From Cyclaneusma minus (Eukaryota > Ascomycota > Leotiomycetes > Marthamycetales > Marthamycetaceae), in NCBI GenBank assembly GCA_037179335.1, contig JAKZHN010000034.1, positions 326,993 to 390,992 on the forward strand: a DNA stretch of 64,000 nt. Direction: 5' to 3'. The notes beneath the pieces were generated by a model. The model searched no databases, was not told the DNA's origin, and was given only the letters and a program-made list of their open reading frames with translations. Every line of letters begins with the position of its first letter. The first letter of the stretch is position 1. Shown here piece by piece: positions 11,649-24,316 of the stretch. The position numbers and the translations under genes were made by a program.

Positions 11649-14600
11649 TCATTCCCCCCTAGCCTTCCCCCTCCTCCTAAAAAAGTCCATCACCTTCCTG
11701 GCAGCACCCGAACTACCCGCATTATGACCCGGTCCACCACCCTCATGATCATGCTCCCAGGCATCATTAAACTTGCGGTTGTTCTTCTGCAGCACCGCAT
11801 AGTTCTTCCTCTCATTGCGCTGTCCACGTCCCGCATTCACATCAACACCATGGCCGTTCTGATTCTCATCATAGCCAGCGTATTGCTGTGGGGCCGGAGA
11901 GTACATGGCTGGGCTGCTGACACTTGCAGGGATCTGCTGATTGTGTTGCGAGGCCGAGTAGTTGGCGTGATTGGGATGGTTTGGGTTGTTGATGGATACG
12001 TCAGAGTCGTTGTAGCTCGATAGGTCTTGGCTAAACACGGGGGTGCCGTTGTTGCGAGTATCATACTCGCTCTGAACAGGGGATTGCATATTGTGGCTTG
12101 CCATTCTGCGCTCAAGCTGGGGGGACTCCGGATGCTGTTCGTAGTTGGCATCTCCTTGCGAGCTGCTGAACGCATTGCCGCGACTGCTAGTTCGGATCTG
12201 GGGCGTGGAACCGCTGGCGTTGCTGCCATCATAGTAGCTGCGGTCGTCGTCCTTTCCAATTCCAATGGACTTGAGCGAAAAGCTGGTCGGGAGGAGGGAG
12301 TAGCGTTTCGTTTTCTCGCCGCCTGCTGATCCGCTCTGCGATCCACCGTTCACGCTACCGCTGCGCTTGCGCCCAAACGAAATCGAACGTCGCGAGGACT
12401 CGGTCGATTGGCGGCTGGAGGGAGTATCCATACCGAGGGCTGATGGGTGGTTTTGCATGCTGACAGGAGGATATTTCTTGCTTAAGCGGTCTCTGGGCTT
12501 CTCAAGCTTCTCATTCAAGGAGGACTGCTGGGTTTTGCCACTGAAGACGGAACCGCGGCGGCCGAAGATCTTCTCGCTGAGGCTGCTAATCGTGCTGGAT
12601 CGCTTGTGGCTGCTTCGGGGGAGAGAAGATTGTTGTTCCTCAGGGTACCCGGTGACCTTCGCAAATTTGGGGGGCAGGGCGTTCGGATCAGGGGCTGAGT
12701 GCTCCTCCTCGTCTGGCTGCGACATGGGGTTAGATATGTAGCTTCGGTTACCTTGTTTGGGTTGGGACATGTGGCCCTGGGCATTGGTGCCGGCTACAGT
12801 AGGTGCAACTGGCTGGCCGTATGAGCGTCTGGAGGGCAGCACCATAGATCCAGGACGGCTTGAACTCGAAGTCATGGAGCCACCGGTATTGGGGCGCGCA
12901 ATTGAGGAGCCGGCATTAGGGCCAACATTGGGGTTGGCAAATGAAGATTCAGACACGGATCGAGGAGTATCATATCGAGGCGCAGAGCGTGGAGGAGCAC
13001 CCATGTTCTGGGTCTGTGGCCTTTGCGAACTAGATGGACGCTGACTCTGGCTTTGGCCGCGCGATGAACCAGGAGGATCACGCTGCTGTGGCTTTTCCCT
13101 AGTTGTGGGTCTGCGAGTCGCAGACTGGGGCAAAGACACCTCGACCGGACCATCGCTGTTAGCTGCGGTACGCGATCTTGAAGCACTGGCAGGTGCCTCG
13201 GCTGGTTCTCCACGGACAGTATGCGTCCTTGGAGCCTCGTATTCGACTTGGACAGTTCTTCGCTTGGTATCCTTGTTGGTCTTTGGTACATCTTGATCAA
13301 CCTTGGCAGGCTTGCGCGAAAGATCGCCCACAGCAGAGGATGCTTGCGACTTGCTAGACTTGGATGGTTCACGCACAGAGGCGCTTCGAGCGAGTGAGGG
13401 AGATACCGGAATTTCTTCCGAGCCCACAGTCGTATTGGCAATGTCTGCAGTTGTCGTAGAACTGCTTGTAATAAAGCCCACAACATGCGCGTACTCGCTC
13501 AACCAACTGTGCCTAGCAACCTCGAAGAGATCCGCTCGCTTTCGTGGATCGGGTACAAGAATTCGACGGAGGAGGTCTCGAGCATGAGGAGTGACGTATT
13601 CGGGGAAGGTCAATGGGGTAGAGACGATGTACTTGTACAGAAGGTTGATGTTGTCGCCTTCTGGGTTCGCCGGATCGTCATCGAAAGGCAAGTAGCCCGC
13701 CAACATGGCATACTGCAGGGGAATGTCAGCTCAGGTTCTCTAAATGTTTTCCAGACCTCTGCAAGTGTCAATTGACTCACCAAGATCACACCACAGCTCC
13801 AGACATCAACCTTCCGACCTGTGTACAGCGAATCGCTAACGACCAACTCAGGGGCTGCATAGCAAGGACTGCCACAGCTCGTCTGCATCAAATCGCCCCG
13901 TCTGTATCCACTATCCCCGGGCTTGTCCAGTTCCATCTTCTTGACAAAGTCGCGGTTCGAAAGTTGGTATTCGATGTCGTCACCCAGTTCGTCGAGGGGG
14001 TCGAAAGAATTAGCAAATCCAAAGTCCGTGATGATGATGTTGCGGTTGCGGTCAAGGAGCAGGTTTTCCAACTTCAGATCCCGGTGAACAATGCCCTTCT
14101 TGTGTAGATAGCCCACACCGGATACTAGCTGAGCAAAGAGTCGTCGAGCTGAGTTGTCCTTCAGATACCGATGATGGAGGATGTAGTCGAATAATTCGCC
14201 ACCCGAAGCATATTCCAGAACGATACCAATATGCTTGTCGGTCTCCACCACCTCATGCAAACGAACAATATTAGGATGGGATATTTCCCGGAGAATGTTG
14301 ACCTCGCGATAGATCTTTCCCAGTCTACTAGGATTGGTGCCGGCCAGGTCCCGGCGAATAAGTTTGACTGCGACCTGGATTTTGGGTTAGTAGTCATTCA
14401 ACAGTCTGGTATAGAGTGGTCTCACCTGAACGCCGCCTTCCTGTTTCCACCCCATCTTAACCTTGCCAAACTCGCCTTCTCCTAGGGTATTTCCCAGAAA
14501 GTAGTCCCCAAACTTCCCATTCTTGCCCCCTTTCTGAGAGCTCGATCCATGTTCTGAACGAACCCTGCTCTGCCGTGCATCTTCTGAATTTTCAGACTTC

Positions 14601-15322
14601 GACGGACTCATCGGGGTGCCCTCAGAACCATGCGGCACAGCTTCTGCCATTCGCTCGCGCTCACGGCCTATGTCCTCCTCGGGTTTGCTGACAACAGTAC
14701 GACTGATCACCTCACTCTGTTCTCGGGATGGACCATTCGGTCTGGAGGCAGCTGGTGCGTGGTTCTCCCTGGCCGGCTTGTCGCTACCAGATCGAACTGG
14801 AATCTGCTCATGATCGCCTTGCTGAGTCCGACCAGTGTTGCTCTTGACATCGTCTCGGGATGCCCCATTGGCCTGGCGACTGGAGCTCCCCCGCTCTCTG
14901 CTTCCATTCTGGTATTGTTCCTGGGCCCACAAGTCATCGCCAGGATATGGGCCTTGGCGAGAGGACGACTGTCGATCTGTAGTGGCGGTCATCGACGCTC
15001 GGTTGTTCGATGAGGTGCGAGGAGGAGCTACAGGAGCGCCACGCATCTCGCCTGGGTAGCCGCTTGGTGCAGCAGCGCTCACACCAGCATGGGAGGAGTG
15101 AGGTCGAGTTGTGCCCGGAGTCATGGAAGACGATGACTGGGACTGGGCATTCGGAGAGTAGTATTGTGGTTGCGAAGGACTGCTGATCGGCGCGCCATTG
15201 CCAGTGTTGCTTGGTCTTCGAGAAGCCCGTCGACTGCTGTTAGGAGGGGAGGCCGCAGGCTGGGGATCGTAGTAGGAACCGCGGGGCTGTGAGTGCGACG
15301 TGACTGAAGTGACGGAAGACAT
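11649..15322 (-). CDS. KIN4: Ser/Thr protein kinase, KIN4-type
   Basis: Three exons (14426-15322, 13781-14374, 11649-13712) with phase-0 introns of 51 and 68 bp give about 1184 residues. The kinase domain spans about residues 271-570: glycine loop LGEGEFGKV, catalytic loop HRDLKLEN, DFG in ITDFGFAN, and activation segment TSCGSPCYAAPELVVS followed by YAMLAGYLPFDDD. The last segments and the ILVPDPRKR stretch match the yeast Kin4/Frk1 group of AMPK-related kinases as I remember them; Kin4 acts in the spindle position checkpoint. The 270 residues before the domain and 600 after it are Ser/Pro/Gln-rich and probably disordered. An insertion of about 40 residues lies between DFG and the CGSPCYAAPE motif. 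I chose the ATG at 15322 because a CTGCAG acceptor-like site sits just upstream, perhaps a 5'-leader intron; an in-frame ATG at 15370 also exists. Kinase: near certain; KIN4 subgroup: likely. Confidence 0.88.
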
Positions 15323-18300
15323 GTCGTCGTTCGTCGCTGGAGATTGGACCTGCAGATGGATTGAGCACACAGTTCTGGCAGGAAAAGTGTGGTCGCAGCT
15401 GCGCAGGGCCGGTTGTTGACAGCGAGAGTATCGCCTCGCCTACCAATCCGCTGTGCCAACTATCATGGTGGTGCGCAGGCGAGCTGGGAGGTTTGACGCG
15501 GCCAGTCGGAGAAGTTGGTGGTGCCCCGTCGCGATCGACACACGTTCAGCACAAGAGAGGCCCGGCTCGCTTGCTGGGTGGGTACAAGAGGCAGATAACG
15601 AGCAGTCAAGTGTCGGTGACGAGAACGAGTGGAACCACGATGAACGCCGGAAGATGCAAGGCTGCGCAGCAAGGTTGAGGCAGCAGAGGCAGGCCTTGAG
15701 GACGGGCGGATATGTTTTGTGTGTGGTGGTCCTCGGGCGCAGAAGTCGTGGTGGAGGTTTAGGTTGGGCGCCGGTGGAGAGTTGAGGTTCATGTTCCGCT
15801 GCGAGTGCGGTTGTTCTTGCGGCTGGCTCGTGCGAGGGCAATTTCGTTGCACATAAAAGGGGAAGGGCGCGGCAGCAGGCGGGACCACCAGAATGGCCTG
15901 TGCTACGGTACCGCTCCAGCATAAATTGCACCCGCCAGCGCCGTTCATGCTGGGTCCAGGGCCTGCTACAGCACCCTACCGCGGCCTACAACTCCCCCAA
16001 TGATTAAGGTACCGCAGCCACTTGTTGCAGCTGGGAATTCAATACTGCTGAACTGCGGATCACTGGCAAAATTGCTGCAAACTAATACAGGCACTCGGAT
16101 TGAGCTATGGCACTTACTGCGTCGACTTAATTTCGCGCTCATGGCATTGTCCCAGCAGCCGGCAAATTGGGATTCTGTCCCAGGCGCCCTCTCCACGCAG
16201 CTTTCCACCGACACCACTGCTGCACCAAACCTCCACAAACGTCAATCCGTGCGACTCGAAATAGGCCCTCGCCAGCAGCCCAACGCCGTGGCTTGCAACT
16301 CCCTTGATGAGTTGACATTCGCCACCGGCCCGTCAAACGTGTGCAGAATACGCAGAAGCAGAACCAACGAGCATGGCCGCCCGTCACGCTCGCAGCTGTC
16401 TCTTGACCTGCATTTCTCCACCAGATCCCGCTCGCTGCATTGAACATTGAAGTGTCCACGATTCGGGATTCACCACTCGAACTGCCAGGAAGGACCCTGA
16501 AGGGCACCAGCCGGCGACTGCGAGTCACCCAGAACCTTGCTTGGCGCGCCTCGGGTGTGCAACCAGCAAGGTGCGAGGGAAGGTTAACATCGATGATTCC
16601 TTTTGTTTCTTCACGCCAAACAGATGCTGTGGAGGCTGAAGTCAGACTGACAGACGCCGTGTTTGGGGGATCATGCGCTATGAGGTCTGCAGCGCGTCCA
16701 GCACGGCCTGGCTTCTCCTTCAAACAAGTCCATTCTTCGGCCATTGTCAGGACCGGCCGAGTTTCATGACAGCCACATCGCCAGACGGCCTCGAGACGCA
16801 TCAACAAGGCGACGTTGGGCGACACTGACCTGCCCGGCGTGCCCGGCGCATATGCCACCATTCAGTCCCCCAACATTTGGCATGAAACATGAAACACTCG
16901 GTCACGTCTGAAACCACGTCACCCCTTTGACACGAACCTCCCTCAAGCACTCGGGTCTCGGGAAGTCTCGGGAAAGCTAGATCCTTGAAGACTTTCTCCT
17001 CTTTCTCTAGTACGAAGTTATGTTTTTCTTTTGATCAGAGCTCACAGCCACTCATGTTGCCCCTACATAGTAATTCCCATCATCACATTCCCCTTCAATT
17101 GGAATTCGTAGGAGCCGTCCCAGACTCCCAGTGGCCAGCCTTCACTACCACATCACAACTCTACTCTTCGCTATGTGTCAATCCGTTCACTTCAACAACT
17201 ATTCTTATTTCTTTCTCCACCATCTGTCGCCAAAAGCAAAACTCTTCGCATAAACCCTCGGAAATGAGGCGCGTGCGTACAGATCCCTATTTCCCACTCT
17301 ATGCAGCGTTGCATTATGCAGCTCTATCCCACTCTACACCTGCATTCATCGTGCATACGCTCATTTAAGCATCTTCCAAATACCCGTCCTCGCATGACCA
17401 CTCCCTGGCTTCCTCGTCTCTTCTACAAAGAATGTGCAGATCTGCCAGTCGGAGACGTCCCCATTTGGTCGTGGGTATGTCAATATCGACGCAGGATGCA
17501 GCAGACCAGGGACGACTGACTCGGCATAGTGAATAGCCGCTGTAAGGCTGATCGGTTGCTCTTTTGGGCATCTTGCCAGAGCTACGAAGCTACTTACTCG
17601 AAGCTCTCTAAGCTCGTGAAGCTATGCTCCCGGTGGCGCTGAGCTCCAACCCCCGGTAATAGAAACATTGCTCATACGCTGCCACGAGCTTTTCGTCGTT
17701 TCGTTTCATCGTTTGCTATTTCTAGTCGCCTCTTTCCTCACTGGGCGTCGCACCGTTGCCTTTTTACTTTCGCTGAGTCTTCCATTCTAGAAGGGCTTCG
17801 GAAGGTTTGCCGAAGATTTGACAGATGACAGGTGTCGGATGTAGAGAACTGCCCGGTGACCGTGATTAAAGAAGTTTTCTAAATCGCTGGGCAGTGCTGT
17901 CACTGGGCAACGAGATACAAAAGCACTGTACTTTCGTCTGGTTTGGCGAAGTCATTGGTACTTGCCTTCGATAGTTGGAGCTTGAGCAAGTTCAAAGGGC
18001 CCCTCTACACATCGGATCACTTCCCCGAGGTCCCTGAATGGCTTGGTCTTTAGTAAATGCCCTTCTCACAGCCTCCTCCTTACACAACGGGGCGGCCGAC
18101 GGCGACCCCTAGGGTCGATGCCAACCATGGCGTCAACCCTCCATTTGGAATATCTCCAGTCCCCTACGGCTCTTCTCCACAACCGCAGTCAACAGTCAAC
18201 AAAGCCACTGGCCGCTCAAGGGACCATCAAGCCCTCTTTCACGTCAAGTCCGACCAAGCCCTATGCCACCGCGTTACTGACAGACAGCAGCCAAGCTCAA

Positions 18301-19300
18301 GCTCTAGGCTCTAGCGGCTCAAAACTAACCCACCCCACAGACGGTCAAGCCCTCTTCACGTCAAGCTCGGTCAAGTCCCAGCAACCACAATACCAGAACT
18401 GGACCGACTCCGAGTCTCCCTCAGCCCTACCACTGGTGTTGACGGTGCTTCCTTGAGACACACACGGTCCAAGTCGACTACTTGGGGAAGCTTCGACCTC
18501 GATGTCTACGTATATGCTTGACTTTGGATGACGCGGTCCGCGCGGCATTGTCAAGTCAACGATGCGTGCACCCCGAACTCTGCTGCTATCTGAGTGGGGT
18601 TTGCCAGAGTGGAAGTTTTGTTGATTTGCTATGAGCAATTAGGGGACAGCTTCGATATGGAGATCCTTGGGGCTGCACGGGCTGGTACGCTGAGACTTCG
18701 ATAGGTGAACTGCCTTGTTAAGAAGACTCGAGTCTGATTCTGCAGAGGAGTACAGTGGGCCGAAGAGAATCTGGATACGGTCCTAGGTTAGCATGCCTTA
18801 ATGATTATGATCACTTGTAAGTCGTGTAAGTTATCCAACTGCTTCTAATTTCCTATTCATTCGGGGGTGTCACGTGATTTGGGCTAGCCATAGTCACTTG
18901 GGATGGTTCCGTCATGTGGGATATTCCGAATTACCTGGAGACTGCAAACCGCCTCCAGGCTTTTTCCAGCCCCAGCATCTGTCCCGGTGCTTGCCACAAT
19001 CCTCTTGTCCTTTTCCGGGCTTCCTGTCGAAACACATCCTTCAACTCCTTGTCCATTTTTCCTTCCTCTTCTCCCAATTGATCCGCAACACACCGTACGG
19101 CCTCGTCTGGTTGTTCCTTCTTGGGCTGCACAATCCGTCCAGTGGCAGCAGATCGTGCCGGGGTGCCAGATTTGAATTTTCTCTGTGCCGTCCGCGTCTC
19201 GCGTCCTCGAGCTTGACTCTGGATCGCTGAGAAGGACTTTTCGCTGCTTTGGGCGATCCTAGCTTGCGCTCTCGATCGCAGTATTCAGGCGAAGAGACAA
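15323..19300. other. Intergenic, no supported gene
   Basis: This begins the 9-kb gene desert between the kinase and the next gene. Open frames at 15440-16861 overlap on both strands without motifs. Around 18057-18450 there is a short proline-rich frame (starting MPFSQPPPYTTGRPT) in a segment where a phrase of about 40 bp is duplicated (see findings). It has no convincing continuation, so it is not called as a gene. Confidence 0.45.
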
Positions 19301-19559
19301 GGTGGTAGCGAAGGCTGCAGCAGTGGCAACTAGAGCGGTCATGGGACAGCGGCAGACAACAAGAACGGGAGGGTGTTGAGGTCGATGGTCGTGCGGTGGC
19401 TAAAATTGCCTTGGGACGACTCCTCGACAGAAGGCGGGACTGATGTGTCGATCCTCGAAGAGAGGGGTGGTCTTTCCCTTGAAGGCTCGAGATTCTTTGC
19501 AAATGATGGCGTCTTATGGCCCTCGTTCTGAGCAAGATTTGCATTCAAAAGAACACCTG

Positions 19560-21290
19560 ATTCGCTCCGTGTAGCCCAGATTTTCCAGCTGTCTGCAGGA
19601 GATGGATTGGGGAGTCGGCCAAGTCTCTCTGAGCTGCTCTTATCTTTCCGAATGCTTTGAACAAGCGTGCTACCCAGCTCGCTAGCCAGTCTCGCTAAAG
19701 CCTGAGCCCAGAGTGTCTGTGAATCATTCGCTACGCACCTGGGCGATCTTCTGGATGAGCTGTTTAAAGTGGCCAGCTTCCCGTCCCTTGTACATCCAAG
19801 GACGTGGAGGAACGGCCGGTCTGCAAAGTCGCGACAACCAGAAGGGGCTGTAGCAGAAGCCTGTGTGAGCCATTGAGCCACGTTTCTTTGTCTACAAATT
19901 GGACATACTGTCACATTTGCAATTTGATAGTTCGTCAGCGTTTCACTTGACTCGCTCCGTGTAGCCAGGACTTTCCAGCTGTCTGCAGGAGATGGAGAAT
20001 TTGAAAACGCAACTGATTTCACTTTCTTATACCCTTGTTCTCCGCATAAAGGGTCGCCTATCTCCCAAACGAAGCTGAAGATGGACTATTTCGCTAGCTA
20101 GTCCCTAGTCTTGTCTCGCTTAACCTCGCTTGAAGTTTCTGTGAATCGTTCCTACCCAGGCAGTCTTTCAGATGAGCTATTTAAAGTACCCAGCTTTCCG
20201 TCCCTAGTATATCAAAAAACACGGAGGAACGGCCGGTCTGCAAACTCGTGGCAACGAGAAGGGCCTCTAGTAGAGCCCTGTCTGATCCATTTGAGCCACT
20301 CGTTAGTCGTTTCTTTGTCTACAATCCGGGTACTTGCAGCTTGATAGTTCGACAGCCTATTTCCCTGATTATCCCAAGCATTCATTGCAGGATGCAGATA
20401 TCTCTGGTTCTCAAAGAGAAAGATAAAATGGTTGAAGATAAAGATATCTGAATATCTGATACCCTTCTCGTTAGCCCGCCTCCGGCTCACTAAACCCTAA
20501 GCTCGGAGTTTCTGTGAACCATTTCCTACGTAGGAAACCTCCCACAGGCTAATTAATGTGTCCAGCTCTCTGCCCCTCATATGTCCATGAGCAGGGAGGA
20601 ACGGCCGGTCTGCAAAGTCAGGCCGCGGGAACCTCCAGCAAAAACCTGTTTGCGCCGCTCAATTTTTTATCTACAATTTGGGTCTTGCCGTTTGTTAGTT
20701 CGAGAGTCTGCAATATTGCTTGTTCCCTCATTCTTCCACACACCTGATTGCACTATGCAGTCCTCTATCTATCTCCGGTCCTCAAAGTTGAAGATGAAGA
20801 CAGTTGAAGATGAAGACCATTGAAGATAACCTACCAGCCCGCCTCGCCCATACCCGAGCTCAGAGTTCCGGTTAACCACGCGGCAGTCTTCGGTTGGGCT
20901 ACTTAAACTCTCACCTAGGCCAGCACCAGCCTACTACAACTTCATCTGGACGCTTTCCTCAAGTGCTCTCCGGCTGACGTCCCTGTCCACCCTCGGCCTA
21001 CTTCCAAGTGCTCTCCTGCTGCCCTCTTCTTCCATTACTGCTTCTAGGTAGCTCTAGATAAGCTCAACTTCTCCAATCTGCTTTGGTATCTTCTCCTGAC
21101 CTTCTGAGTTCTGGCAAGAAGCATCCTAGACCCGCGAGAAGCATGAAGCATGGTTCTCTGCCTTTCGTAACACGCCTGGGACCACACAATGAGTACATTC
21201 GACCAATGGAACGGCCAGTCTGCAGAGTGCAGACTCACGGCAATGAGAAAAACCTCTTGTCGGAAGCTTGTTTTCATTCTGTGGCGCTGG
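19560..21290. repeat. Degenerate tandem array, unit about 370-420 bp, 4-5 copies
   Basis: Diverged copies begin near 19,719, 20,139, 20,509 and 20,865. Each opens with a phrase like TCTGTGAATCRTTCCTACSY, followed about 35 bp later by GAGCTRTTTAAAGTRSCCAGC and a further 40-60 bp on by GGAGGAACGGCCGGTCTGCAAA (seen near 19,810, 20,230, 20,605 and, diverged, 21,210). Copies 1-3 share the following TTTCTTTGTCTACAAT and TTGATAGTTCG phrases. A related phrase, CGCTCCGTGTAGCC followed by CCAGCTGTCTGCAGGAGATG, occurs near 19,565 and 19,955. On the minus strand copies 1 and 2 read as related peptides (CRDFADRPFL and CHEFADRPFL) but later copies carry stops, so this is a decayed repeat rather than an intact gene. 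Confidence 0.75.
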
Positions 21291-22682
21291 CTGGAAAACC
21301 GAGTTCAAATTCCAAATGCCAGAAGGAAATGTCCTCGCTGTCTACACTCTTTCCTTGAGAGAGAGTACGGCTGGTAATGATTTGCTTCTGCTCCGAGTTC
21401 CCGATAAAGATGTCAGATCCTGACAGAAACTGTTTTAATTCAAGAGCCTCGCAACTTCGCGCACAACGTCGACAAGTCAGCTCACTCGTAAACATGTACC
21501 TGGGATTGCTAGCTGTCAACCATCGCTCTGGCTATTGACCTTAGATGGCTGTCGACTTTCGATTCTGCAGGGGACTGTCAAGTGACATCTAGAAGCAAAC
21601 TCTACCCTGCAAGAAACAGTTGGAAATCAACCTGAGTCAGAGGCAACGACGTGATGTTGGATCAAGCTCTCGTCGGAGCTAGGGACGAGCCTAGAGCTTC
21701 CTACATGGGCAGCCTACGACACAAGCTATTGAAAATTTGCGGCTCTCTTCTCCTTCAATTTCAAGAAATTTGAATCACAAGGCGCTATTCAGCCGGGGCC
21801 TGGTCGCTGTGCAGGGCATGCACTGAATAATGGATTGGCTATGCACCTGAATGCCACTAAAACGTCCAACAGGCGACAAGTTCACGACCTCAAACAGGAT
21901 GTCACACGTAGGACGGCTTTGCTTTCATCGCCACAAGGCATGATCTCAGCACAAACGCTCACTCAGGGCCAAAAGACTCCCTTACTATTCTTTCGTAGGG
22001 TTTCTGAAGCCAAATTGGTGCTTGGTTCTCACTGGTCGCTGCTGGGTGTGAGCTCTAGAAACTTGAGAACCTCACGTTAGCTCACGCAACTTCTGGTATC
22101 GACGAAGCCCCTGGGACTGAAAAAGCGAGCGGGAGCGATGGCGGACAAATTATTCTCTTGTGACTTGTTCCAGCAAAGGAATTCCGGTGCTCACTTAAGT
22201 CTTTGGAGGCGAAAATGTCTTGAGAAACAATCAGACTGTGTGGAACGGGGAAATCGTAGTAAGGCACGAGGATATTCAAGACTTCTCCTACCAAACTGCG
22301 GTTTACTCCACTCATGCGGAAGTGACAAGCAGGGTATGAATGGATTGATGGGACACTTGACCGCTCCATTTCACCGGGGTTACAGGATGGCGCAAACGGG
22401 GATTGTAATCCCTGGGAAACCATAAAGAGGCGCTCTCACAACCAAGCCTTCCTCTCCTTTCATCCTCAACATCATCGACAGGAAGTGCAGTTGTTAGGTA
22501 CTTGAAATTTCACCCTAATACCTCCACTTTCACGCATTTTTGTACATATCCGGTGATCATATTTCTCTCCGCGTAGGCTATGGCTGTAAGCACGGGAGGT
22601 TCATTCACATCCAGGAAGTGATCTCAAGTTGCGACTAGGATACGTGATAGCTGAGATGATGTTGATACTCTAATACGAGGCT

Positions 22683-23830
22683 GCTCCCACGTTTTCCTGT
22701 CGATTCCGGCATACTATGTCACTTCCAAAGTTTTCTATGGATTCCAAAGTTTATTGTCAACTCGATGATTGAGTCAACTCCAAGGCCCAAGCCACCATGT
22801 TGATTCCAAATTACTCTGTGGACTCGGGATCACTAGGTCGACTCCAGAGTCTGGGAGCAATCCCAGGCTACCCTATTGATTCCAAAGTTCATTGTCGACT
22901 CCTGATTACTGGACGCTTCCACCTTTGCCTGTCGATTCCAACCTGCTTTATCGATTCCAGAGTTTTCTATGGATTCCAAAGTCTATAATGGACTTCGGAT
23001 TACCAGATCAACTCCGAGCCACCATGTTAATTCCAAGCTACTATATTGACTCTGCATTACTATATCGACTCCAGAGTCTGTTATCTATTACAGGCTACTC
23101 TGTCAACTCCAAATGACCATTTCGACTCTTAATTACCCCCAGATTACCAAATAAACTCCGCGTCGTAAATCACGATCTCGATCCCAAGCGAGTTCATGGA
23201 CTCGGGATCACTATGTCGACTCCAGAGTCTGTTATCAGTTCCAGGGAACTCTACCGACTTCAAATGACTACGTTAACTCCAAATTACTGAATCAGTTCCT
23301 TGATACCAAACCACGATGTCGATTCCAAGCTGCTTGATTGACTCTGGTTCAATATGTCGATGTCAGAGTCTAGTATCAACCCCAGGCTACTCTGTCAACT
23401 CCAAATGACTATTTCGACCACAGATTACTGGATGCTTCACGGTACAAAACCACGATGTCGGCTCCAGACTAGTCTATCGACTCCATGTTACTCTGTCGAC
23501 TCCAGAGTCTGGTATCAAGTCCTAGGTCTTGTATCGATTCCGATTTCTACAATCTAGGTTCTTTTCCCCTCAAGTTCAATAAGGCTTTGTCGGCTTCTGG
23601 ATGGCTCCCCGCTCCCAAGTTTCGACTTCAAATGACTAGGAAGACGCCAAGCGCTTGGGAAGGTCCCAATAATTGGGAATATCTTAAGTGATTGGGAAAA
23701 TCCCGAGTAATTTGGGAAAGCTCCGAGTAACTGTGAATATTCCAAGTAATTCTGAATATTCAAGTTGATTGGGAATATTCCCAGTAATCGGGATAATCGC
23801 AAGAATTAAGAAAACTCCAAATGACGAAGG
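22683..23830. repeat. 19-bp-period minisatellite, about 50 degenerate units
   Basis: Reading from 22,699, successive units fall at 19-base spacing with few length changes; the approximate consensus is GACTCCAAATTACTATGTC. About 43 units can be laid out to 23,560. After a short break the 19-base period resumes at about 23,637-23,830 with a related consensus near GGGAATATTCCAAGTAATT. Larger blocks recur, for example GACTCGGGATCACTA followed by GTCGACTCCAGAGTCTG at about 22,821 and again at about 23,199, and the CAGGCTACTCTGTCAACTCC block at about 23,089 and 23,383. A 19-bp unit does not keep a codon frame, and the open frames crossing it are incidental. Confidence 0.88.
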
Positions 23831-24316
23831 GGGTCGGGGGAGAACAAATAACACAATATGTCCAATGATGTTAACAGTACAAGCTAGAAGCGAGTGGATG
23901 ATATAGAATTGAGAAGGATTTTTGGCTTTGTGAAAGAAACGCTTGAAGACTCCCCTTTATTCCTTGTTACCTCCTTTTATAGTCAGGTATATCAGAGCCC
24001 CTGAGACCCATATATAACCAACAAGTCACAAAATGCCTGTCAGTTGCTTAGATACCTGTCAAGGCTAACACGTACTGTCGTTGCCAATTTCATTGTCATT
24101 TTCAGCTGTAGTTCACATACCAAAAGTTAAGCGTGGTTCGTTTAGCTCACGACATGCTTCACTCCGGACGACCTCTTTCATCTTTGCAACCGCGACTCTT
24201 TTTCTTCTGCAAAGTCCACCACCTTCACCGCCCGCACCCTCCTCCCTCACAACATCGTCTGTTTGCTTGTTTTTTGCTTTTGTGGCAGACCGGCCGCAGC
24301 TTCACCATCCGCGACC

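Noticed and set aside
16139..16861. 240-codon minus-strand open frame upstream of the kinase
   Set aside because: No recognisable domain, erratic Trp/Cys/Arg content and competing frames on the other strand; treated as chance.
19339..20022. 227-codon minus-strand open frame
   Set aside because: It is explained by the degenerate tandem array; the related copies to its right contain stops, so it is not called as a gene.
22797..23557. Several plus-strand frames of 60-75 codons
   Set aside because: They lie inside the 19-bp minisatellite and only reflect the repeat read in different frames.
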